A stretch of 64,000 nt of DNA from Heracleum sosnowskyi (Eukaryota > Streptophyta > Magnoliopsida > Apiales > Apiaceae): positions 8,395,044 to 8,459,043 of the forward strand of contig CM061243.1 in the NCBI GenBank assembly GCA_030848705.1, in the 5' to 3' direction. The notes below the pieces were generated by a model. The model saw only the letters and a program-made list of their open reading frames with translations. It ran no database searches and had not been told where the DNA came from. Position numbers and translations under genes: made by a program. Each line of letters opens with the position of its first letter. Position 1 is the first letter of the stretch. Below are positions 24,400 through 36,300 of the stretch, in pieces.

Positions 24400-24807
24400 G
24401 ATGTTATGAAAAACTAGGTCCCAATGTTCTGAAGAGTAATCATACGTTTTGCTTCAATAGGTCGACTGCCTGTCACTAAATCCATAAGTAACACACCAAA
24501 TGAGTAAACATGACTCTTCTCAGTAAGATGGTAAATTGTCAGGTATTCAAGGTATCCAAAAGCTCATTTAACCTGGTAGATATGTGGATACTTCTGATTC
24601 ACCATCAGTTACCATCCTAACAAAGCCAAAGTCAACCACCTGAGCTCGGAATTTTTCTGTGAGGAGAATGTTGGGAGACTTCTTATCGTCATGGACAATG
24701 GGGTTATCTATTTGCAGCAGCAAAGTAGCTCTTTTGTAAGTATCCAAAAAGTTGTAGAGAACATTAAAATATACTATCATAATGTACTTAAATTTCCTGG
24801 ATAACAC
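24400..24807 (-). pseudogene. CRCK-type receptor-like cytoplasmic kinase fragment
   Basis: Two pieces of a kinase catalytic domain remain. The first (24568-24730) reads IVHDDKKSPNILLTEKFRAQ then VVDFGFVRM. It covers the catalytic loop and DFG, but the HRD arginine is replaced (HDD). After a frame break at about 24565 the second piece (about 24403-24525) gives LTEKSHVYSFGVLLMDLVTG and ends in a stop. The DFGF(A/V)R pattern is typical of calmodulin-binding receptor-like cytoplasmic kinases. The P-loop lobe is missing, and the changed HRD plus the frame break indicate a dead copy. Confidence 0.7.
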
Positions 24808-26415
24808 ATACCACTATACACATGAATATAAGTAACAGTATGGGACACATCTATAACAACATCCAAACGTGCTGCAAAGTCAAGAACAATGCCATTCGTA
24901 CATGTGTTAATGCACAAAACATTTTCAGTGATACAAACGTAAAAACTGTGAATCACCGCCTTATTTCAGGATCTAAAATTGATTCAAAAGTATAAGAAAT
25001 CTCTTAAAATGACAAAATTAGAATAGCAATAATGAAGAAAATAGTGTTCTACTTAAATATTAATACTCAATATGCTTCATGATCTTAACTATCAGTTTTG
25101 CAATTGAGCATTTCTAGTGTCTAACCTATAAAGTATATCAACCTATTTGTTGATTGTACAGATCACAAAGATTCAGGATTCCAAGTATCACACAATTTAC
25201 AGTTCTAAAATCTGCTAAAATTCTAAAAGTAAATATATAACTTCATTTTCCTACATTAATGTTAAACACCGATATAATCAAGGAAATCACAAAGTAAAAG
25301 CTCCAGTCACTTTATTGACGGTAATAATTGCCGTTTCAGTTGTGAATATAAGTGATCAGAAGCAAGATCATTTTATTGAGATAGTCAGAAGCAATTGTAG
25401 CCCCACATTATACGTATCTATCACCGTAGTCACATTCTCACCCACAGAAGTTCCAAACTTGAACGAATCTAGTACTGCTTTGTGATAATCTAACACAACA
25501 CAACAACACCCAAAACAAAACTTAGATTAGTAGATTTTTACCTATATCAAATCTTTGATCATTAATTTAAGATATTCATGCACGAAAAGTTAAGATTTAT
25601 TAAGACATTGTACTATAAATGACAAATGGGCGTAATTTAAGTTCTTCTGTGTGCAATACTAACCGCATTTCAATTAATTTTACATGTTGCTGAATCTTAC
25701 ACCTTGAATGTTTTATCTACTAACCTTTCGCGAGATCCAACTCCCTAGATGGTAATATCACCAATATTAATTTCAAATACAAAAAAGGTTGATATATAAT
25801 CACTGCATAAACTACATGAACTACATAAATCTTATACATGTATAAATCTTATACATATATAAGTGTGCATATAAGTCACTTCATAAACTACATGAACTGT
25901 AGTGGTCAGGAACTCTGCAATTTCAAGCCCCGTTTGGTTTAAAATCCTGCATGGCAGAAAAAAAATAGTATATAAATCCTGCAGTGGAAATTACATGATT
26001 CGTATATAAAGTTTGCTCCTAAAAAAATGGTCAGGACAAAAGGTGAAAAAAAGGTATAGAACTGTAGAGCATCAAGATGTTATTGATAGAATGATATACT
26101 CCCATTAGTAGCTTGGAATTCTAAATTTAAAACATAGCAATATATTTTTAGAGACTTCTAACAACCAACTCAGCATATGATAAATCTGCTTCTAAAACTT
26201 TTCTTAGCAATGCTTCAAAACTTTAATAATTAACCAAGTCCACAAATAGATTCATTACAACATGTTTCTCTAATAATTAACCAAGTCCACAAATTTAACT
26301 TTGAGCATATCAGCTAATTTTGATATCAATCTTGCCTAATGGAATAACATACATCAAGAACAAATGCGGGTACAATTTCCAACTGATGTTGGTAATTGTT
26401 TGGCCAATTAAGTCA
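24808..26415. other. AT-rich intergenic DNA, no gene seen
   Basis: Only short ORFs. A near-duplicated phrase occurs at about 26227 and 26277 (AATAATTAACCAAGTCCACAA). Nothing else could be supported. Confidence 0.5.
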
Positions 26416-26560
26416 TGTGGTTGTTGGAGGCGCTGGTATCTCTGGCACAACTGAGGCTGTCTCAGGAACATGACCCAGGCACTCATCATCATCCAGTTCT
26501 AGATCATTAGCCAGTAATATTGCTGAGCGGTCCGACCCTACTAACTTACTGCTATGAGCC
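26416..26560 (-). pseudogene. Isolated 3' exon of an unknown gene
   Basis: On the minus strand a good acceptor (TTTTTTAGCAG) is followed by an open frame of 48 codons ending in a stop. It contains SKLVGSDRSAILLANDLELD and then an acidic DDDECLGH and a PPTTT end. Composition and the acceptor suggest a real terminal exon. I do not recognise the protein. No matching upstream exon was found, although helicase-like sequence lies on the same strand near 28.4 kb, so it is a remnant or part of a gene I cannot assemble. Confidence 0.4.
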
Positions 26561-27201
26561 TGCTAAAAAATACATGCTAAAACTCTAACTCCTAAAAGAC
26601 ACACACACGCACACACACTAAATTCAAAGAACTTGTGCTGGAAGAAAGGCAATTTTTATATAAAATAACAAAAATAAAGATGAGTGTGGAACCACAATCT
26701 CAAGTTAATGGATTCCTGGATTTATATACAACCGGCTAGAAGAAATAGTCGCAATGGACTTACAACTAAAGTCATTAGCTACAATAAAAAAAAAAGATAT
26801 AATCACAACACCTATAACATCTTATTATAATTATTCTCAGCATTCTCACCTTCCTACCTCAATGGTTTCATATAACCTTGGCAAGCCTTGGCAGGAACCT
26901 GCTACTTGACACTCTTTAGCGCGGGAATATAATAATTTCAACATATTTTTAGGTTATATATTATATAAATATCCAGACTTGCTGCAAAAAAATGTAGTAA
27001 AATCAAATGTCAGAAACACATAAAGAAAGCAATGAGTCCAATAATATATTTTTTGACCCTAAAATCCACCGAAAAACAGAAACAAAATTTTCAAAAATGT
27101 TGTTTTCCAACTCGAAACTATACAAAAAAAGTCTACAGCAAGATCCCTAAAGATCTTTAGAATAAAAAAATTTCATGATATTTCGTAAGAAGCATAAATG
27201 C
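26561..27201. other. AT-rich intergenic DNA, no feature
   Basis: No gene, terminal repeat or tandem structure supported. It contains a short CACACACGCACACACAC tract near 26600. Confidence 0.5.
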
Positions 27202-28355
27202 TGCAATCACCACGATCACAAACCTGCAAACTTTAAAACCTAGAAACATACAAAGAAAATGTAGCAAGTAATAAAATATCTATAAACACAAAAAAATAAA
27301 ATATGCAAACTAAACCTATTCGGCAAGTTAGGGATACTACAAACATGCAAACTTTGAAACTTATAATTCTGCTCTAATGTGTAATGTTTAATTATCTATA
27401 ACTATGCTTAATTATCCATAAAAAAATTAGTTATGCTTGCTAGGAAATATATGTTCCTGTGAATGCAAGAAACTTTACACAAAGAATTCTGAAAGTAATT
27501 AACATCATGGTTTTACTTGTCCAAGCAGAGAATTCATGCAAGCCCCCATATTAATATTGAGTTTTTCCTTAGCTACGCCTAGACCCCTCCAATTGAAAAA
27601 TACTACCAAATATCTACAAATAGCACTGGATAAGCCATTTATAGAAACCTGGATTTGCAGAAATATAAAAACTCTCAAGAATCCCAAAAACTATCAAACT
27701 TTCCTTTTAAGTTTCTGAAAAGAAGAATAAAATAAGAGTCACATCCTGCAAATTCAAAATGATAGAGACTCTGTGCAAAAAATTATATGGCAATCACCAC
27801 GATCACAAACCTGCAAACTTTGAAACCTAGAAACATACAAAGAAAATGTAGCAAGTAATAAAATATCTATAAACACACTAAACCTATTCGAGAAGTTAGG
27901 GATACTACAAACATGCAGACTTTGAAACTTATAATTCTGCCTCTAATGTGCAATGTTTAGTTATCTATAACCATGCTTAATTATCCATAAAAAAATTATT
28001 TATGCTTGCTAGGAAATATATGTTCTTGTGAATGCAAGAAACTTTACACAAAGAATTCTGAAAGTAATTAACATCATGGTTTTACCTGTCCAAGCAGAGA
28101 AGTCATGCAAGCCCCCATATTAATATTGAGTTTTTCCTTAGCTACGCCTAGACCCCTTCAATTGAAAAATACTACCAAATATCTACAAATAGCACCTGAT
28201 AAGCCATTTATAGAAACTTGGATTTGTAGAAATATAAAAACTCTCAAGAATCCCAAAAACCATCAGACTTTCCTTTTAAGTTTCTGAAAAGAAAAATCAA
28301 ATAAGTCACATCCTGCAAATTCAAAATGATAGAGACTCTGTGCAAAAAATTATAT
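27202..28355. repeat. Tandem duplication of a ~0.58-kb segment
   Basis: GCAATCACCACGATCACAAA opens copy 1 at 27202 and copy 2 at 27790. Both copies run through CTTAGCTACGCCTAGACCCC to AAAAAATTATAT (ending 27788 and 28355). Copy 2 lacks about 20 bases near 27875. The copies differ at scattered single bases, so the duplication is old but clearly head-to-tail. No conserved coding potential is visible. The duplicated plus-strand 60-codon ORFs (27536 and 28105) are not convincing genes. Confidence 0.9.
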
Positions 28356-28425
28356 TGATACTTGTCTTTCCTGCACGGCCAGTTCTTCCAGTACGATGTG
28401 TGTACCAAACATATCATAATCACTC
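28325..28425 (-). pseudogene. DEAD-box RNA helicase motif VI fragment
   Basis: The minus strand encodes HRTGRTGRAGKTS, the motif VI signature of DEAD-box RNA helicases (HRxGRxGR), followed by a coding-like tail IIFCTESLSF and a stop. The usual residues before HR are disturbed (YVWYT). No other helicase motif was found in correct order nearby, so this is an exon remnant. Its 3' part lies in the second copy of the tandem duplication. Confidence 0.5.
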
Positions 28426-29270
28426 ACATAGAACACATCTGGTATTTAGATACCTATTCCTAATACATCATGAGACAATAGAACATGAGACAAAGGCTTT
28501 CATAAAATCTGTCACTTGCTTATGCACTGATGTAAATATAAATATTTGACATGATAAAAGCACAAACTGAATAAAAAATATAAAAATTATAGAAGCACAA
28601 ACTGAATAAAAAATATAGTGAGTAACGTAGATTAGCCTGAGAAAGGAAAAAATAAACTTATGTTGCAAATTTCATCAAACATGTGCATCCATAATAACAT
28701 TCAAACCTCTATCGAAAATTTAATCAAATATGTACACCTCACAAAAAATGATATGCATCAATAAATCACAAAAAAATTTGCAAAAGATATAGATGAGATT
28801 GTACTCTTGATAGCATTGTTCAGTGTTTAAAAATCAATACCCGATTTGGTCGAACTATATCCCTAACATTTGATTCTTGCTTACAAACAATTGCTCCACC
28901 ATTAGAGTACCTATATCATTGAAAAACATGAAAATATAGTCAAACAGAGGTCGAGAAACCAACAAGAATACATTTATTGACATGATAAACACATATATAA
29001 AAACATGAATATATACACGCACAGTCGCACACACCGATAGCCTAGATTCATAGACATACAATGAAGAAAGTGAGCATATAAATCAAATTGTGGGTTCAAC
29101 TTTGAAATTGAAAAGAACTCAAAAATTGAAAATCTTAATTGTCATGGACAAAATTAATGGAATGAAATTCTGAAATTGAGGAATTACGAAGAGATCACAA
29201 AATTAAAATGTGCTACACGTGATAGAGTTTTTTGTCAAATTGTGAAGAGATACATGGATGCGATAAATAT
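28426..29270. other. AT-rich intergenic DNA, no gene seen
   Basis: A short imperfect duplication (AAAGCACAAACTGAATAAAA, about 28558 and 28590) is the only structure seen. Short ORFs are not credible. Confidence 0.5.
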
Positions 29271-29272
29271 CC

Positions 29273-30155
29273 TTTTTTTTTTTTTTTTTTTGCCAAGAAG
29301 AAATAAATTTCATTATAACTTCAAATCGTCCATCAATACATTAATGAACTCCGGAGGAGCATCATTCAACCTCCAAACACGATCAGCTACATAACAATTA
29401 TATCTCGCTACACAGTGAGCTACATTGTTAGCAGACCGTTTGACAAAATTCACTGACACCTCTCTATCCTTTAAACTCGACAGCAGCTCCTTGCATTCCT
29501 TAATAATCCGCCCAAAATAAGACAGAAGAGCACCGTTGCTTCTGATGGCTTGTACTGCAACAAGACTGTCCGTCTCAACTCTGACCTGCGTGTGACTACT
29601 CTTCTTAATCCAGCTAAGTGCTTCCCTGATACCTATGGCTTCAGCGCAATCCGGTGAAATACAGCCTGTAGAACAACTCGATCTTGCCTCTATTAAGATG
29701 CCATTACAATCCCTGGCTACAAAAGCGAAGCTAAAACAGTTAGAGGACTCAAAAATCGCAGCATCAGTGTTCACCTTAATCTTATTTTCGGATGGTAGCT
29801 TCCAATGCTCGTCACCATCTGCATGAGTCATGAGACCCATGAAATTATCAAATGATTTATCTTGAGCTATTTGCCATTGATTAAGGACCGTTCTCGCTGA
29901 ATCTACAACTTCGATAACCTCCATACCCCTTTGACTCCAAACCAAATCATTTCGACATTTCCATATAGCCCAGCACACCATAGAACCCAACTGTCGCTGC
30001 TCAACAGACCAGGGGTCAAAAATTTTTGAAAACCACTCTAGGAACGAATTCTGTGTTTCTCTTGAAATGTCAACCCCAATTTTGTTCCAGCATTCCTTAG
30101 CGAAAGAGCAATATAGCAGGGCATGACATATTGATTCAGGTTCATCATTACACAT
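29273..30155 (-). mobile_element. 5'-truncated LINE with intact RNase H ORF and poly(A)
   Basis: The ORF 29313-30155 (280 codons) starts inside a zf-RVT zinc finger remnant (ESICHALLYC). It continues into a plant LINE RNase H domain with D (KVNTDAAIF), E (CAEAIGIREAL), D (VETDSLVAVQ) and a final SANNVAHCVARY. It is uninterrupted. A poly(A) tail follows its stop, seen as a 20-base T-run at 29273-29292 on the plus strand. Endonuclease and reverse transcriptase are missing, so it cannot move alone. A degenerate target duplication may be GATAAATATC (about 29260) and GATAACTATC (about 30208). Confidence 0.8.
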
Positions 30156-30457
30156 ATTGAATTTTAAAATTTAAAATAGCTATAATTATGAAAACCATAG
30201 ATCGTGATAACTATCGGGGGGAACAGATTTGACTATTTCTAAGTTTGGTCCCAATAATATGGTAATTTAAACATTTTACATTTAAAAGTAGCTACAATCA
30301 AAGCAAATTCAACTGTCTTTCATAGATTTCAGTTTTTTAAAAAAAACTATGTGTAAACATGGATAGTACCCATGGATCTGGTGTTTTTGTGAGGAAAATT
30401 TTAATGAATCCAACCCATCTGGAAATGGGTGACCCAGAAATTATGTGAAAAGACTTA

Positions 30458-31110
30458 GGGCCTGTTTGGCATAAGCTTATTTTATAAGCTTATGACTTAT
30501 AAATCAATTTTGACTTATGGAGGGTGTTTGTGTACTCAACTTATTTCATTAACTTATAAATTATAACTTATTTTTTTAGCTTATGACTTATGGGGGGTGT
30601 TTGTTTACCCAACTTATAATCTAACTTATAACTTATAAAGTGATAAGTTGAATGTTAGAAAATACTAAAATTTTGCTCAACTTATTTCATTTTTCATGAT
30701 TTCTTTATCTATTTAGTAGTTTATATTTTTATATTTATACTTTAAAATGTTTTTTTAATCTAAAATGTATTTATCGAGATCATTATATTAATTAATTATT
30801 TTTTCAAATTTATACTTTTAAATGTTTTTTAATCTAAAATGTATTTATCGAGATCATTATATTAATTAATTATTTTTTCAATTTAATTTAACAAAAAAAT
30901 TATTAACTTATAAGTAAATTTATCCAAACACTTACGTAACTTAGAAGTTTGCATCAACTTATCACTTATATAACACTTACTCATTATAAGACATAAGTTC
31001 ACTTTTTTAAGTTCTCCCAAACACTTATAAGAATCCATCAACTTATCACTTATAAAACACTTACTCATTTTAAGCTATAAGTCAACTTTTGTTTGATACC
31101 CCAAACGCCC
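30458..31110. mobile_element. MITE-like element with GGGC...TTTGG ends
   Basis: The ends are GGGCCTGTTTGGCATAA and, inverted, GGGCGTTTGGGGTATCAAA. The body is made of many (A)CTTATAA/TTATAAGT words in both orientations, and the segment TTTTAATCTAAAATGTATTT is repeated in tandem (about 30752 and 30827). ACTTA flanks both sides. The right flank also repeats GGACCCAGAAATTATGTGAA from the left flank. Ends and composition fit a hAT-type MITE, but no clean 8-bp duplication is left. Confidence 0.6.
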
Positions 31111-31660
31111 ACTTAAAAGGACCCAGAAATTATGTGAAAAAACTTAAAAGGACAGAGCATAAGTCAAATGTTTAAAATGAAAAGGATAGAAAATATCGTT
31201 TTCCAGTTTATTTGTGTTCATGAATTAAGATTATATAGATATAGATTACTTTTTTCAAGATCAAAAAGCTTTTAGAATTTAAATGACCGATTCAAAATTT
31301 TGGGTGAAAATTCATAAGCACATGGTAATCAAAATATTCAAAACAATTTAGACATATAACTTACTTTTTAAATTTTTAAGAACACTGAAATTTTGTACTA
31401 CTGTAATTAAAATATTTTTTAAAGTAATTTTATGATGTCAATTTTGTAATAATTAAAAATGGATTCTTGACTTTCATGACAAATAAAAAATATTAAAAAA
31501 TGTGTGTATATATTTGATTTCAGATGTTCAAAGTGGGGCAAATTCTAAAAGGACCTCGAAATATGAATTTAGCATAAAACTTAAAATACATCTGTATGTA
31601 ATATTCAATTTTATTTTCAAAATGTATACCTAATATAAAGTTCCACCTTATATTTGTAGG
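31111..31660. other. AT-rich intergenic DNA, no feature
   Basis: Nothing beyond AT-rich sequence could be supported. Confidence 0.5.
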
Positions 31661-31864
31661 TAGAGGTGTGCATTCGGTTCGGTTAACCGATAAATGAATC
31701 GAATAACCAAAATAATTTCGGTTTGATTAACCAAAATTCATAATTCGTTACGGTTTTCGGCAAAAAAAATTTACTAATTCGATTTTTTGGTATTTCAGTT
31801 TTAACGGATTAACTAAAAAACCGAATAAATAACGGAATTATTATTAATATATAAAACATTTATA
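31661..31864. mobile_element. Left half of a hAT-type MITE, interrupted by the nest
   Basis: It begins TAGAGGTGTGCATTCGGTTC and continues with GGTTAACC, CCGAATAA and ACGGATTAAC words, the same design as the intact hAT MITE at 247-812. It stops at 31865 where the TIR element begins. Related words (TTCGGTGTTCGG, TTTTGGTTCGGTTT) occur at about 55683-55730 beyond the nest, but the right terminus was not found. Confidence 0.5.
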
Positions 31865-31949
31865 GAGTTAAGTTCCATGGAGATCATCTTTTTTGTGGAG
31901 ACCCGGAGACCACTTATGTTCTGCAATCTAAATGTGTCAAAATAGATCA

Positions 31950-32187
31950 TGATAACTCCAAATCCCGATCTAGTCCTCCCCGGCCGATCCCACGCCTGGA
32001 AGCGGTGTCGCTGCAGTTGGGACTCTGCAAAACAACACCGGAGGGGGGTTGGGAACCTGGCGGCGCCTCCGGCGTGAGAATAAGTAACGGTTTTGGAAAG
32101 GTAGACAGGACTATAGAGATATCTAAATTGTGGAGGGTGTGTGTATGGGTTGAGTGTGTAAAAGAGAAATGTAACCCAAACCTCTCC
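31950..32187 (-). repeat. Gypsy 3' LTR, part 1 (split by Copia)
   Basis: It starts TGATAACTCC and matches the right LTR from 54306 with a few substitutions. It continues after the Copia insertion at 45208. GATCA precedes it. Confidence 0.95.
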
Positions 32188-33181
32188 TGTTAATCCCAAA
32201 TGACCTAACAGAATTGTAGAAGGGGGGGGGTTGAATACAATTTTGATATTTCTTTAACTTGAAAATACTTTATAAAATTAAACTGAACTGAATAAATAAA
32301 AACACAAGATATAAATAATTCAGTTGGATTGTTTGATGATCCAACTGAAGTGTTTTTATTGCGGAAATAATCTGTGATACAAATGTACACAGCTGCTCAG
32401 TTACAAGGTTGTAGAGAAGAAAAATGCTCTCAAAGATAGCTAATACAAACTCTTTGTTTTTCTTCACTCAAATAAAGTAACTGCTACACTTGGTTATATA
32501 AACCCAAGTTTACAACCCTATTTTTGGCTACACTAATAGTACAATGAGTAACCGCCAATAGTTTGCTTTTCATCCCTTTGTCCAGTGGTCCTTGGAGATC
32601 CTTGCTTTTGACTTCATGCTTATTATGATCACTCCCAAGAGCCCAATTGGAAACTGGGATGTTTCCTTATTCCCCATGTCCATTTTAATGGTTTCCAATG
32701 CAAAGTACACTTCCACATCTCCTTTTTGATCTGTCAGGAACCTGTCACTATCACTTTGTCAATTGTATAGAAAAGCAATAATGATTCGTTGATGGCATAG
32801 AGATGTGTTTCGTTGATAGCTTTATTCTTTGTTTCGTTGATGAGCTTCCTTGTTTCGTTGATAGAGTAATCTTCATTCCGTTGACATGTCTTCACTTAGG
32901 CAAAATTACAAGGCACTAAATATTTACAATTAACCAACCTATTTTGCCTATCTAACCATTTAGTCAACATGACTTAGAAAACCTATCTAGTACTCAACAA
33001 ACTGCATACCAAACTATGAAGTAATGTACAGTGCAATTGCTACATCACTCATTTCGTTGATGAGCTTCCTGTCAACGAAACACTGCAAAGCATGCTATTT
33101 CGTTGACAGTTACAAAATAACTTAATACAAAATCTACTAAGTGTTTTTATAATTATCATCAAGAACAACATATTCCTAACA
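32188..33181 (-). repeat. Copia 3' LTR
   Basis: 994 bp, TGTTAATCCC to CCTAACA on the plus strand. It holds eight copies of CGTTGA/TCAACG, mostly as TTTCGTTGA. On the minus strand it is preceded by a polypurine tract. Confidence 0.95.
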
Positions 33182-33195
33182 ATCTCCCCCAATTT
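33182..33195 (-). other. Copia polypurine tract
   Basis: The minus strand reads AAATTGGGGGAGAT immediately before the LTR start TGTTAGG, the usual plus-strand priming site of Copia elements. Confidence 0.85.
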
Positions 33196-33368
33196 ATGAC
33201 TGATAGAATAACAGCCATAAATCAAGAGCCTTGATGATAACAAAAACACTCAGGCATATTACACATGATAAAAGTAAAAGTTGTATTGAGCTTCATAAAG
33301 TTTTTAGAAATAATGCAAGACTTACAAAACTAATGCCCAAATGTGCTCCTCCAGACTGAGCAAATAAT

Positions 33369-36300
33369 TCATCTTTGTCTTCTTTGGGGCATAGTCTTCT
33401 TCCCTCTCCTAGAGTTGTTCTCCTCAATCTGGACCTGTAGCCTTCTGTAAAAGATCTTCTCTTCTTCATCTTGATCACCAAGCTTGGATTGCATAAACCT
33501 TAGAGTTTGATTAGATGCCTTGTCCAGCTGGTCTTCCATCCTGAAGAACCTTCTGCAGTTGTCCTTGTCCTTGAATTCCATCATCCAGAAAGGTTGAAGA
33601 TGGATCTTCTTTCCTGTTGAGGGCACTCTTAGCATCCTGGGAAGAGCCTCAGGCTTGTTCCAGCTAGCCTTTATTTGACATATTCTGGAGACCACCTCAG
33701 ACTTGGCTGTTTTGGTGAAGCCAAAGTCTTTCTTCAAGCATCTAAACACTGTGAGTAGTGTTTGGTAGTCTTCTCCTAGAATTCTGTAGAGAGGCCAAAT
33801 TTGTTCTCTACCACCCTTGTATGTGAAAACCAATCTTTCAGGTAGCTTCTGAGAAGCTGCAATGCCCCTTACTTCCACCAGGTTGTCTAACTCAAGATGC
33901 AAGCTGGATTCTTCCCTGATGTCAGCAATGTACATGCAGTCCTCTGGATTTGAAGGGGGTTTTTGAGGTTGTGGCTTTCTCACAAATACTGGCTTTGTCT
34001 TGACAGCCCTTTGCTTCAATTTCTTCTTTGGATCCATCTCAAAAAGGAATTTAGGAAAGTTAGCCTCATCAAACTCAATTGGCTCTTCCTTTGGCTCAAT
34101 TGGCTGATCATGATAATTAACAAGATGTTTGGGATCACAGGCTAACTTTAAAGATGGATCAGGAATTGTTGGAGGTACAGAAGAGTCTGATGCAATACTC
34201 TGAGAGTCATCATTTTCAAAGGTTATGTTTCTTCTAGCCCTTGCCTTTGGTTGCCTTGTACTCTTCTTTTCACTCCTTTCCTTTTGGGCTTTTTCTTCTT
34301 GCTGTCTTTCTTCTTCATCTAGAGCTTGAGCTACTGCAAGAGCTTGCATAGCTGCTCTTTCTGATTCCTCAGCCTTGGCTTCAGCAAAGTTTGGATGACC
34401 AGCCCAAACACAGATTTGTTGTCCATTCCTGTAGACAATTGCCCTTTGCTTCCTTATCTCATGATTATTACTTTCCTTGCTTTTTGTGATGAGAAGTCCA
34501 AGTAGTTTGAGCTCATCTGGATAAGGTGCAGGATAGAAAGTCCTTGCTATGTTTTTGCCTTTTGGTTTAGCAGGAGACTTGGGAGATAAGCTTCTTTGTA
34601 ATGTAGCTTCTTCCACATCCCTAATGCATGAAGTTTGTCCTTTCTCCTTTCTTGGTCCTTGAATGACTCCATGTAGAAGGGGCTCTATAGCATAAGAGCT
34701 CTTGAACTGTGGCTCCACTTGTGCAGTCACCATTGCATTTGTTGATGGCTGATCTGTCTTTGAAGATTCAGTAATTTTCTTGAACCTTGCTTCTATGTTG
34801 GACCAATGATCTTTGATCTGTGCTGCAAGTTGTATCCTCATAGAAGCTTCCTGGATCAAGTCAATGCCATCCTTATTCTTCTTTCCAAACTCCCCCATTG
34901 CTAGTGGCTCCTGTGGCAATGTGATGGTTGGGACCAGCACCTTTGTGATTTGAATGGTTAGCTCCTGAGATTTCTCCCCCTTTTTGTTATCATCAAGAGA
35001 GACAACTGGGAGTCCTTGAGCTGCCACTAGCTGGGCCAAAAGTTGAGTCTGCTTCTCCTGTTCCTTTTGCATTTGAGATAAAGTAGCTTCCACCTTGTCC
35101 ACTCTAGAAGAGAGAGTCTTCAAGGAGGTAGCCACTTCAGGTTCCTTAGAGAAAAACCTGTTCATTTTGGACATAGTGAGAAGAGGGAGCTTTTCATCCA
35201 TCATCCTGTAGTTAGCATCCCTGAAATTGCTAATAGAGTCCTTGATTTCTGTAGCCTCAATCCTTGTCTGCATCATTTGTAGCCTTTGAATTTCCAGAGA
35301 ATCCATGATGGCCTTGTAGAATTTCTTGTCTCTTGCATTTGCAGACTCATGAGCTAAGTAGGCTTCATTGTACTGCCTGGAGATAGCAGCATCTAGAGTG
35401 GCTCTACCATGCATACCTTGAGAAAGCCAGCCTGGTGTAGGAGGCACCACAGTAGTCCCAGTCTGTGAAGTGGTGGCCACCTGTAGATTATCACCATAGC
35501 TGTCCTCAGCATCAGAAAACTCAAATTCTCCACTTGCTGCAGCTCCTGAAGGTAGATTGGTCAGGGCATCCTTTGCTCTTTGCATTGATGCAGTTGTATG
35601 AATTAGATTTAGTGACCTTTCTGCCTCCACATTGCCCTGCTGAGCCATAATTTGATAGGCTGGCACAGGATGAGTAAAGGTCTCAGGATCCAGGGAAATA
35701 CTATCCAGAGTTTGTTGATAAACCTCTTGGAAAGTAGGTTCCCTTTCTCCCTCACTGACCTCCATTAACTCATTAGCAATGGCTGCTTCCATCCTTATTT
35801 CTCCTGTAGTCCCTTCTCTCTCTCCACTCTGTTCTTGCATCATGGGCTCCCCATGGCTCACACCTCTCACACCCTCACCTTCACCTTCTAAGGTGGAACT
35901 CTCAATCTCTCCTTTTGCCTGGCTGGAAGAAATAGCCAGCCTCTCACTCACATTCTCTCCTTTTGCCTGGCTGCAAGCCAGCCTCTCAGTTTCACTCCCT
36001 CTCAGTCCTAGAAGTGTCTCAACTACCACTAGATCATCTGCACTAGTTGTGGGAACAACTTGATTTTCAATTAAAGGTGCAGAGTGAACTATCAACGGAA
36101 TGGTAGTTTGAACTGTCAACGGTATGGATACCGTTGATGGAGAAACACTTGTCAACGAAATAGACTGTTTCGTTGATGAAGTCAAGAAAGCACTTTGAGA
36201 ATGAGAAATTACAGTAGAGTCTGTGGTGATTGATTTTAAAGAATGGTCCACAGATCCCCTTGCAACTTCAGAAAAAAATGGTTGATGGCCCAACAAATCA

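Noticed and set aside
27536..28287. Two nearly identical 60-codon plus-strand ORFs
   Set aside because: They reflect the tandem duplication; composition is not protein-like and no splice or start context supports them.
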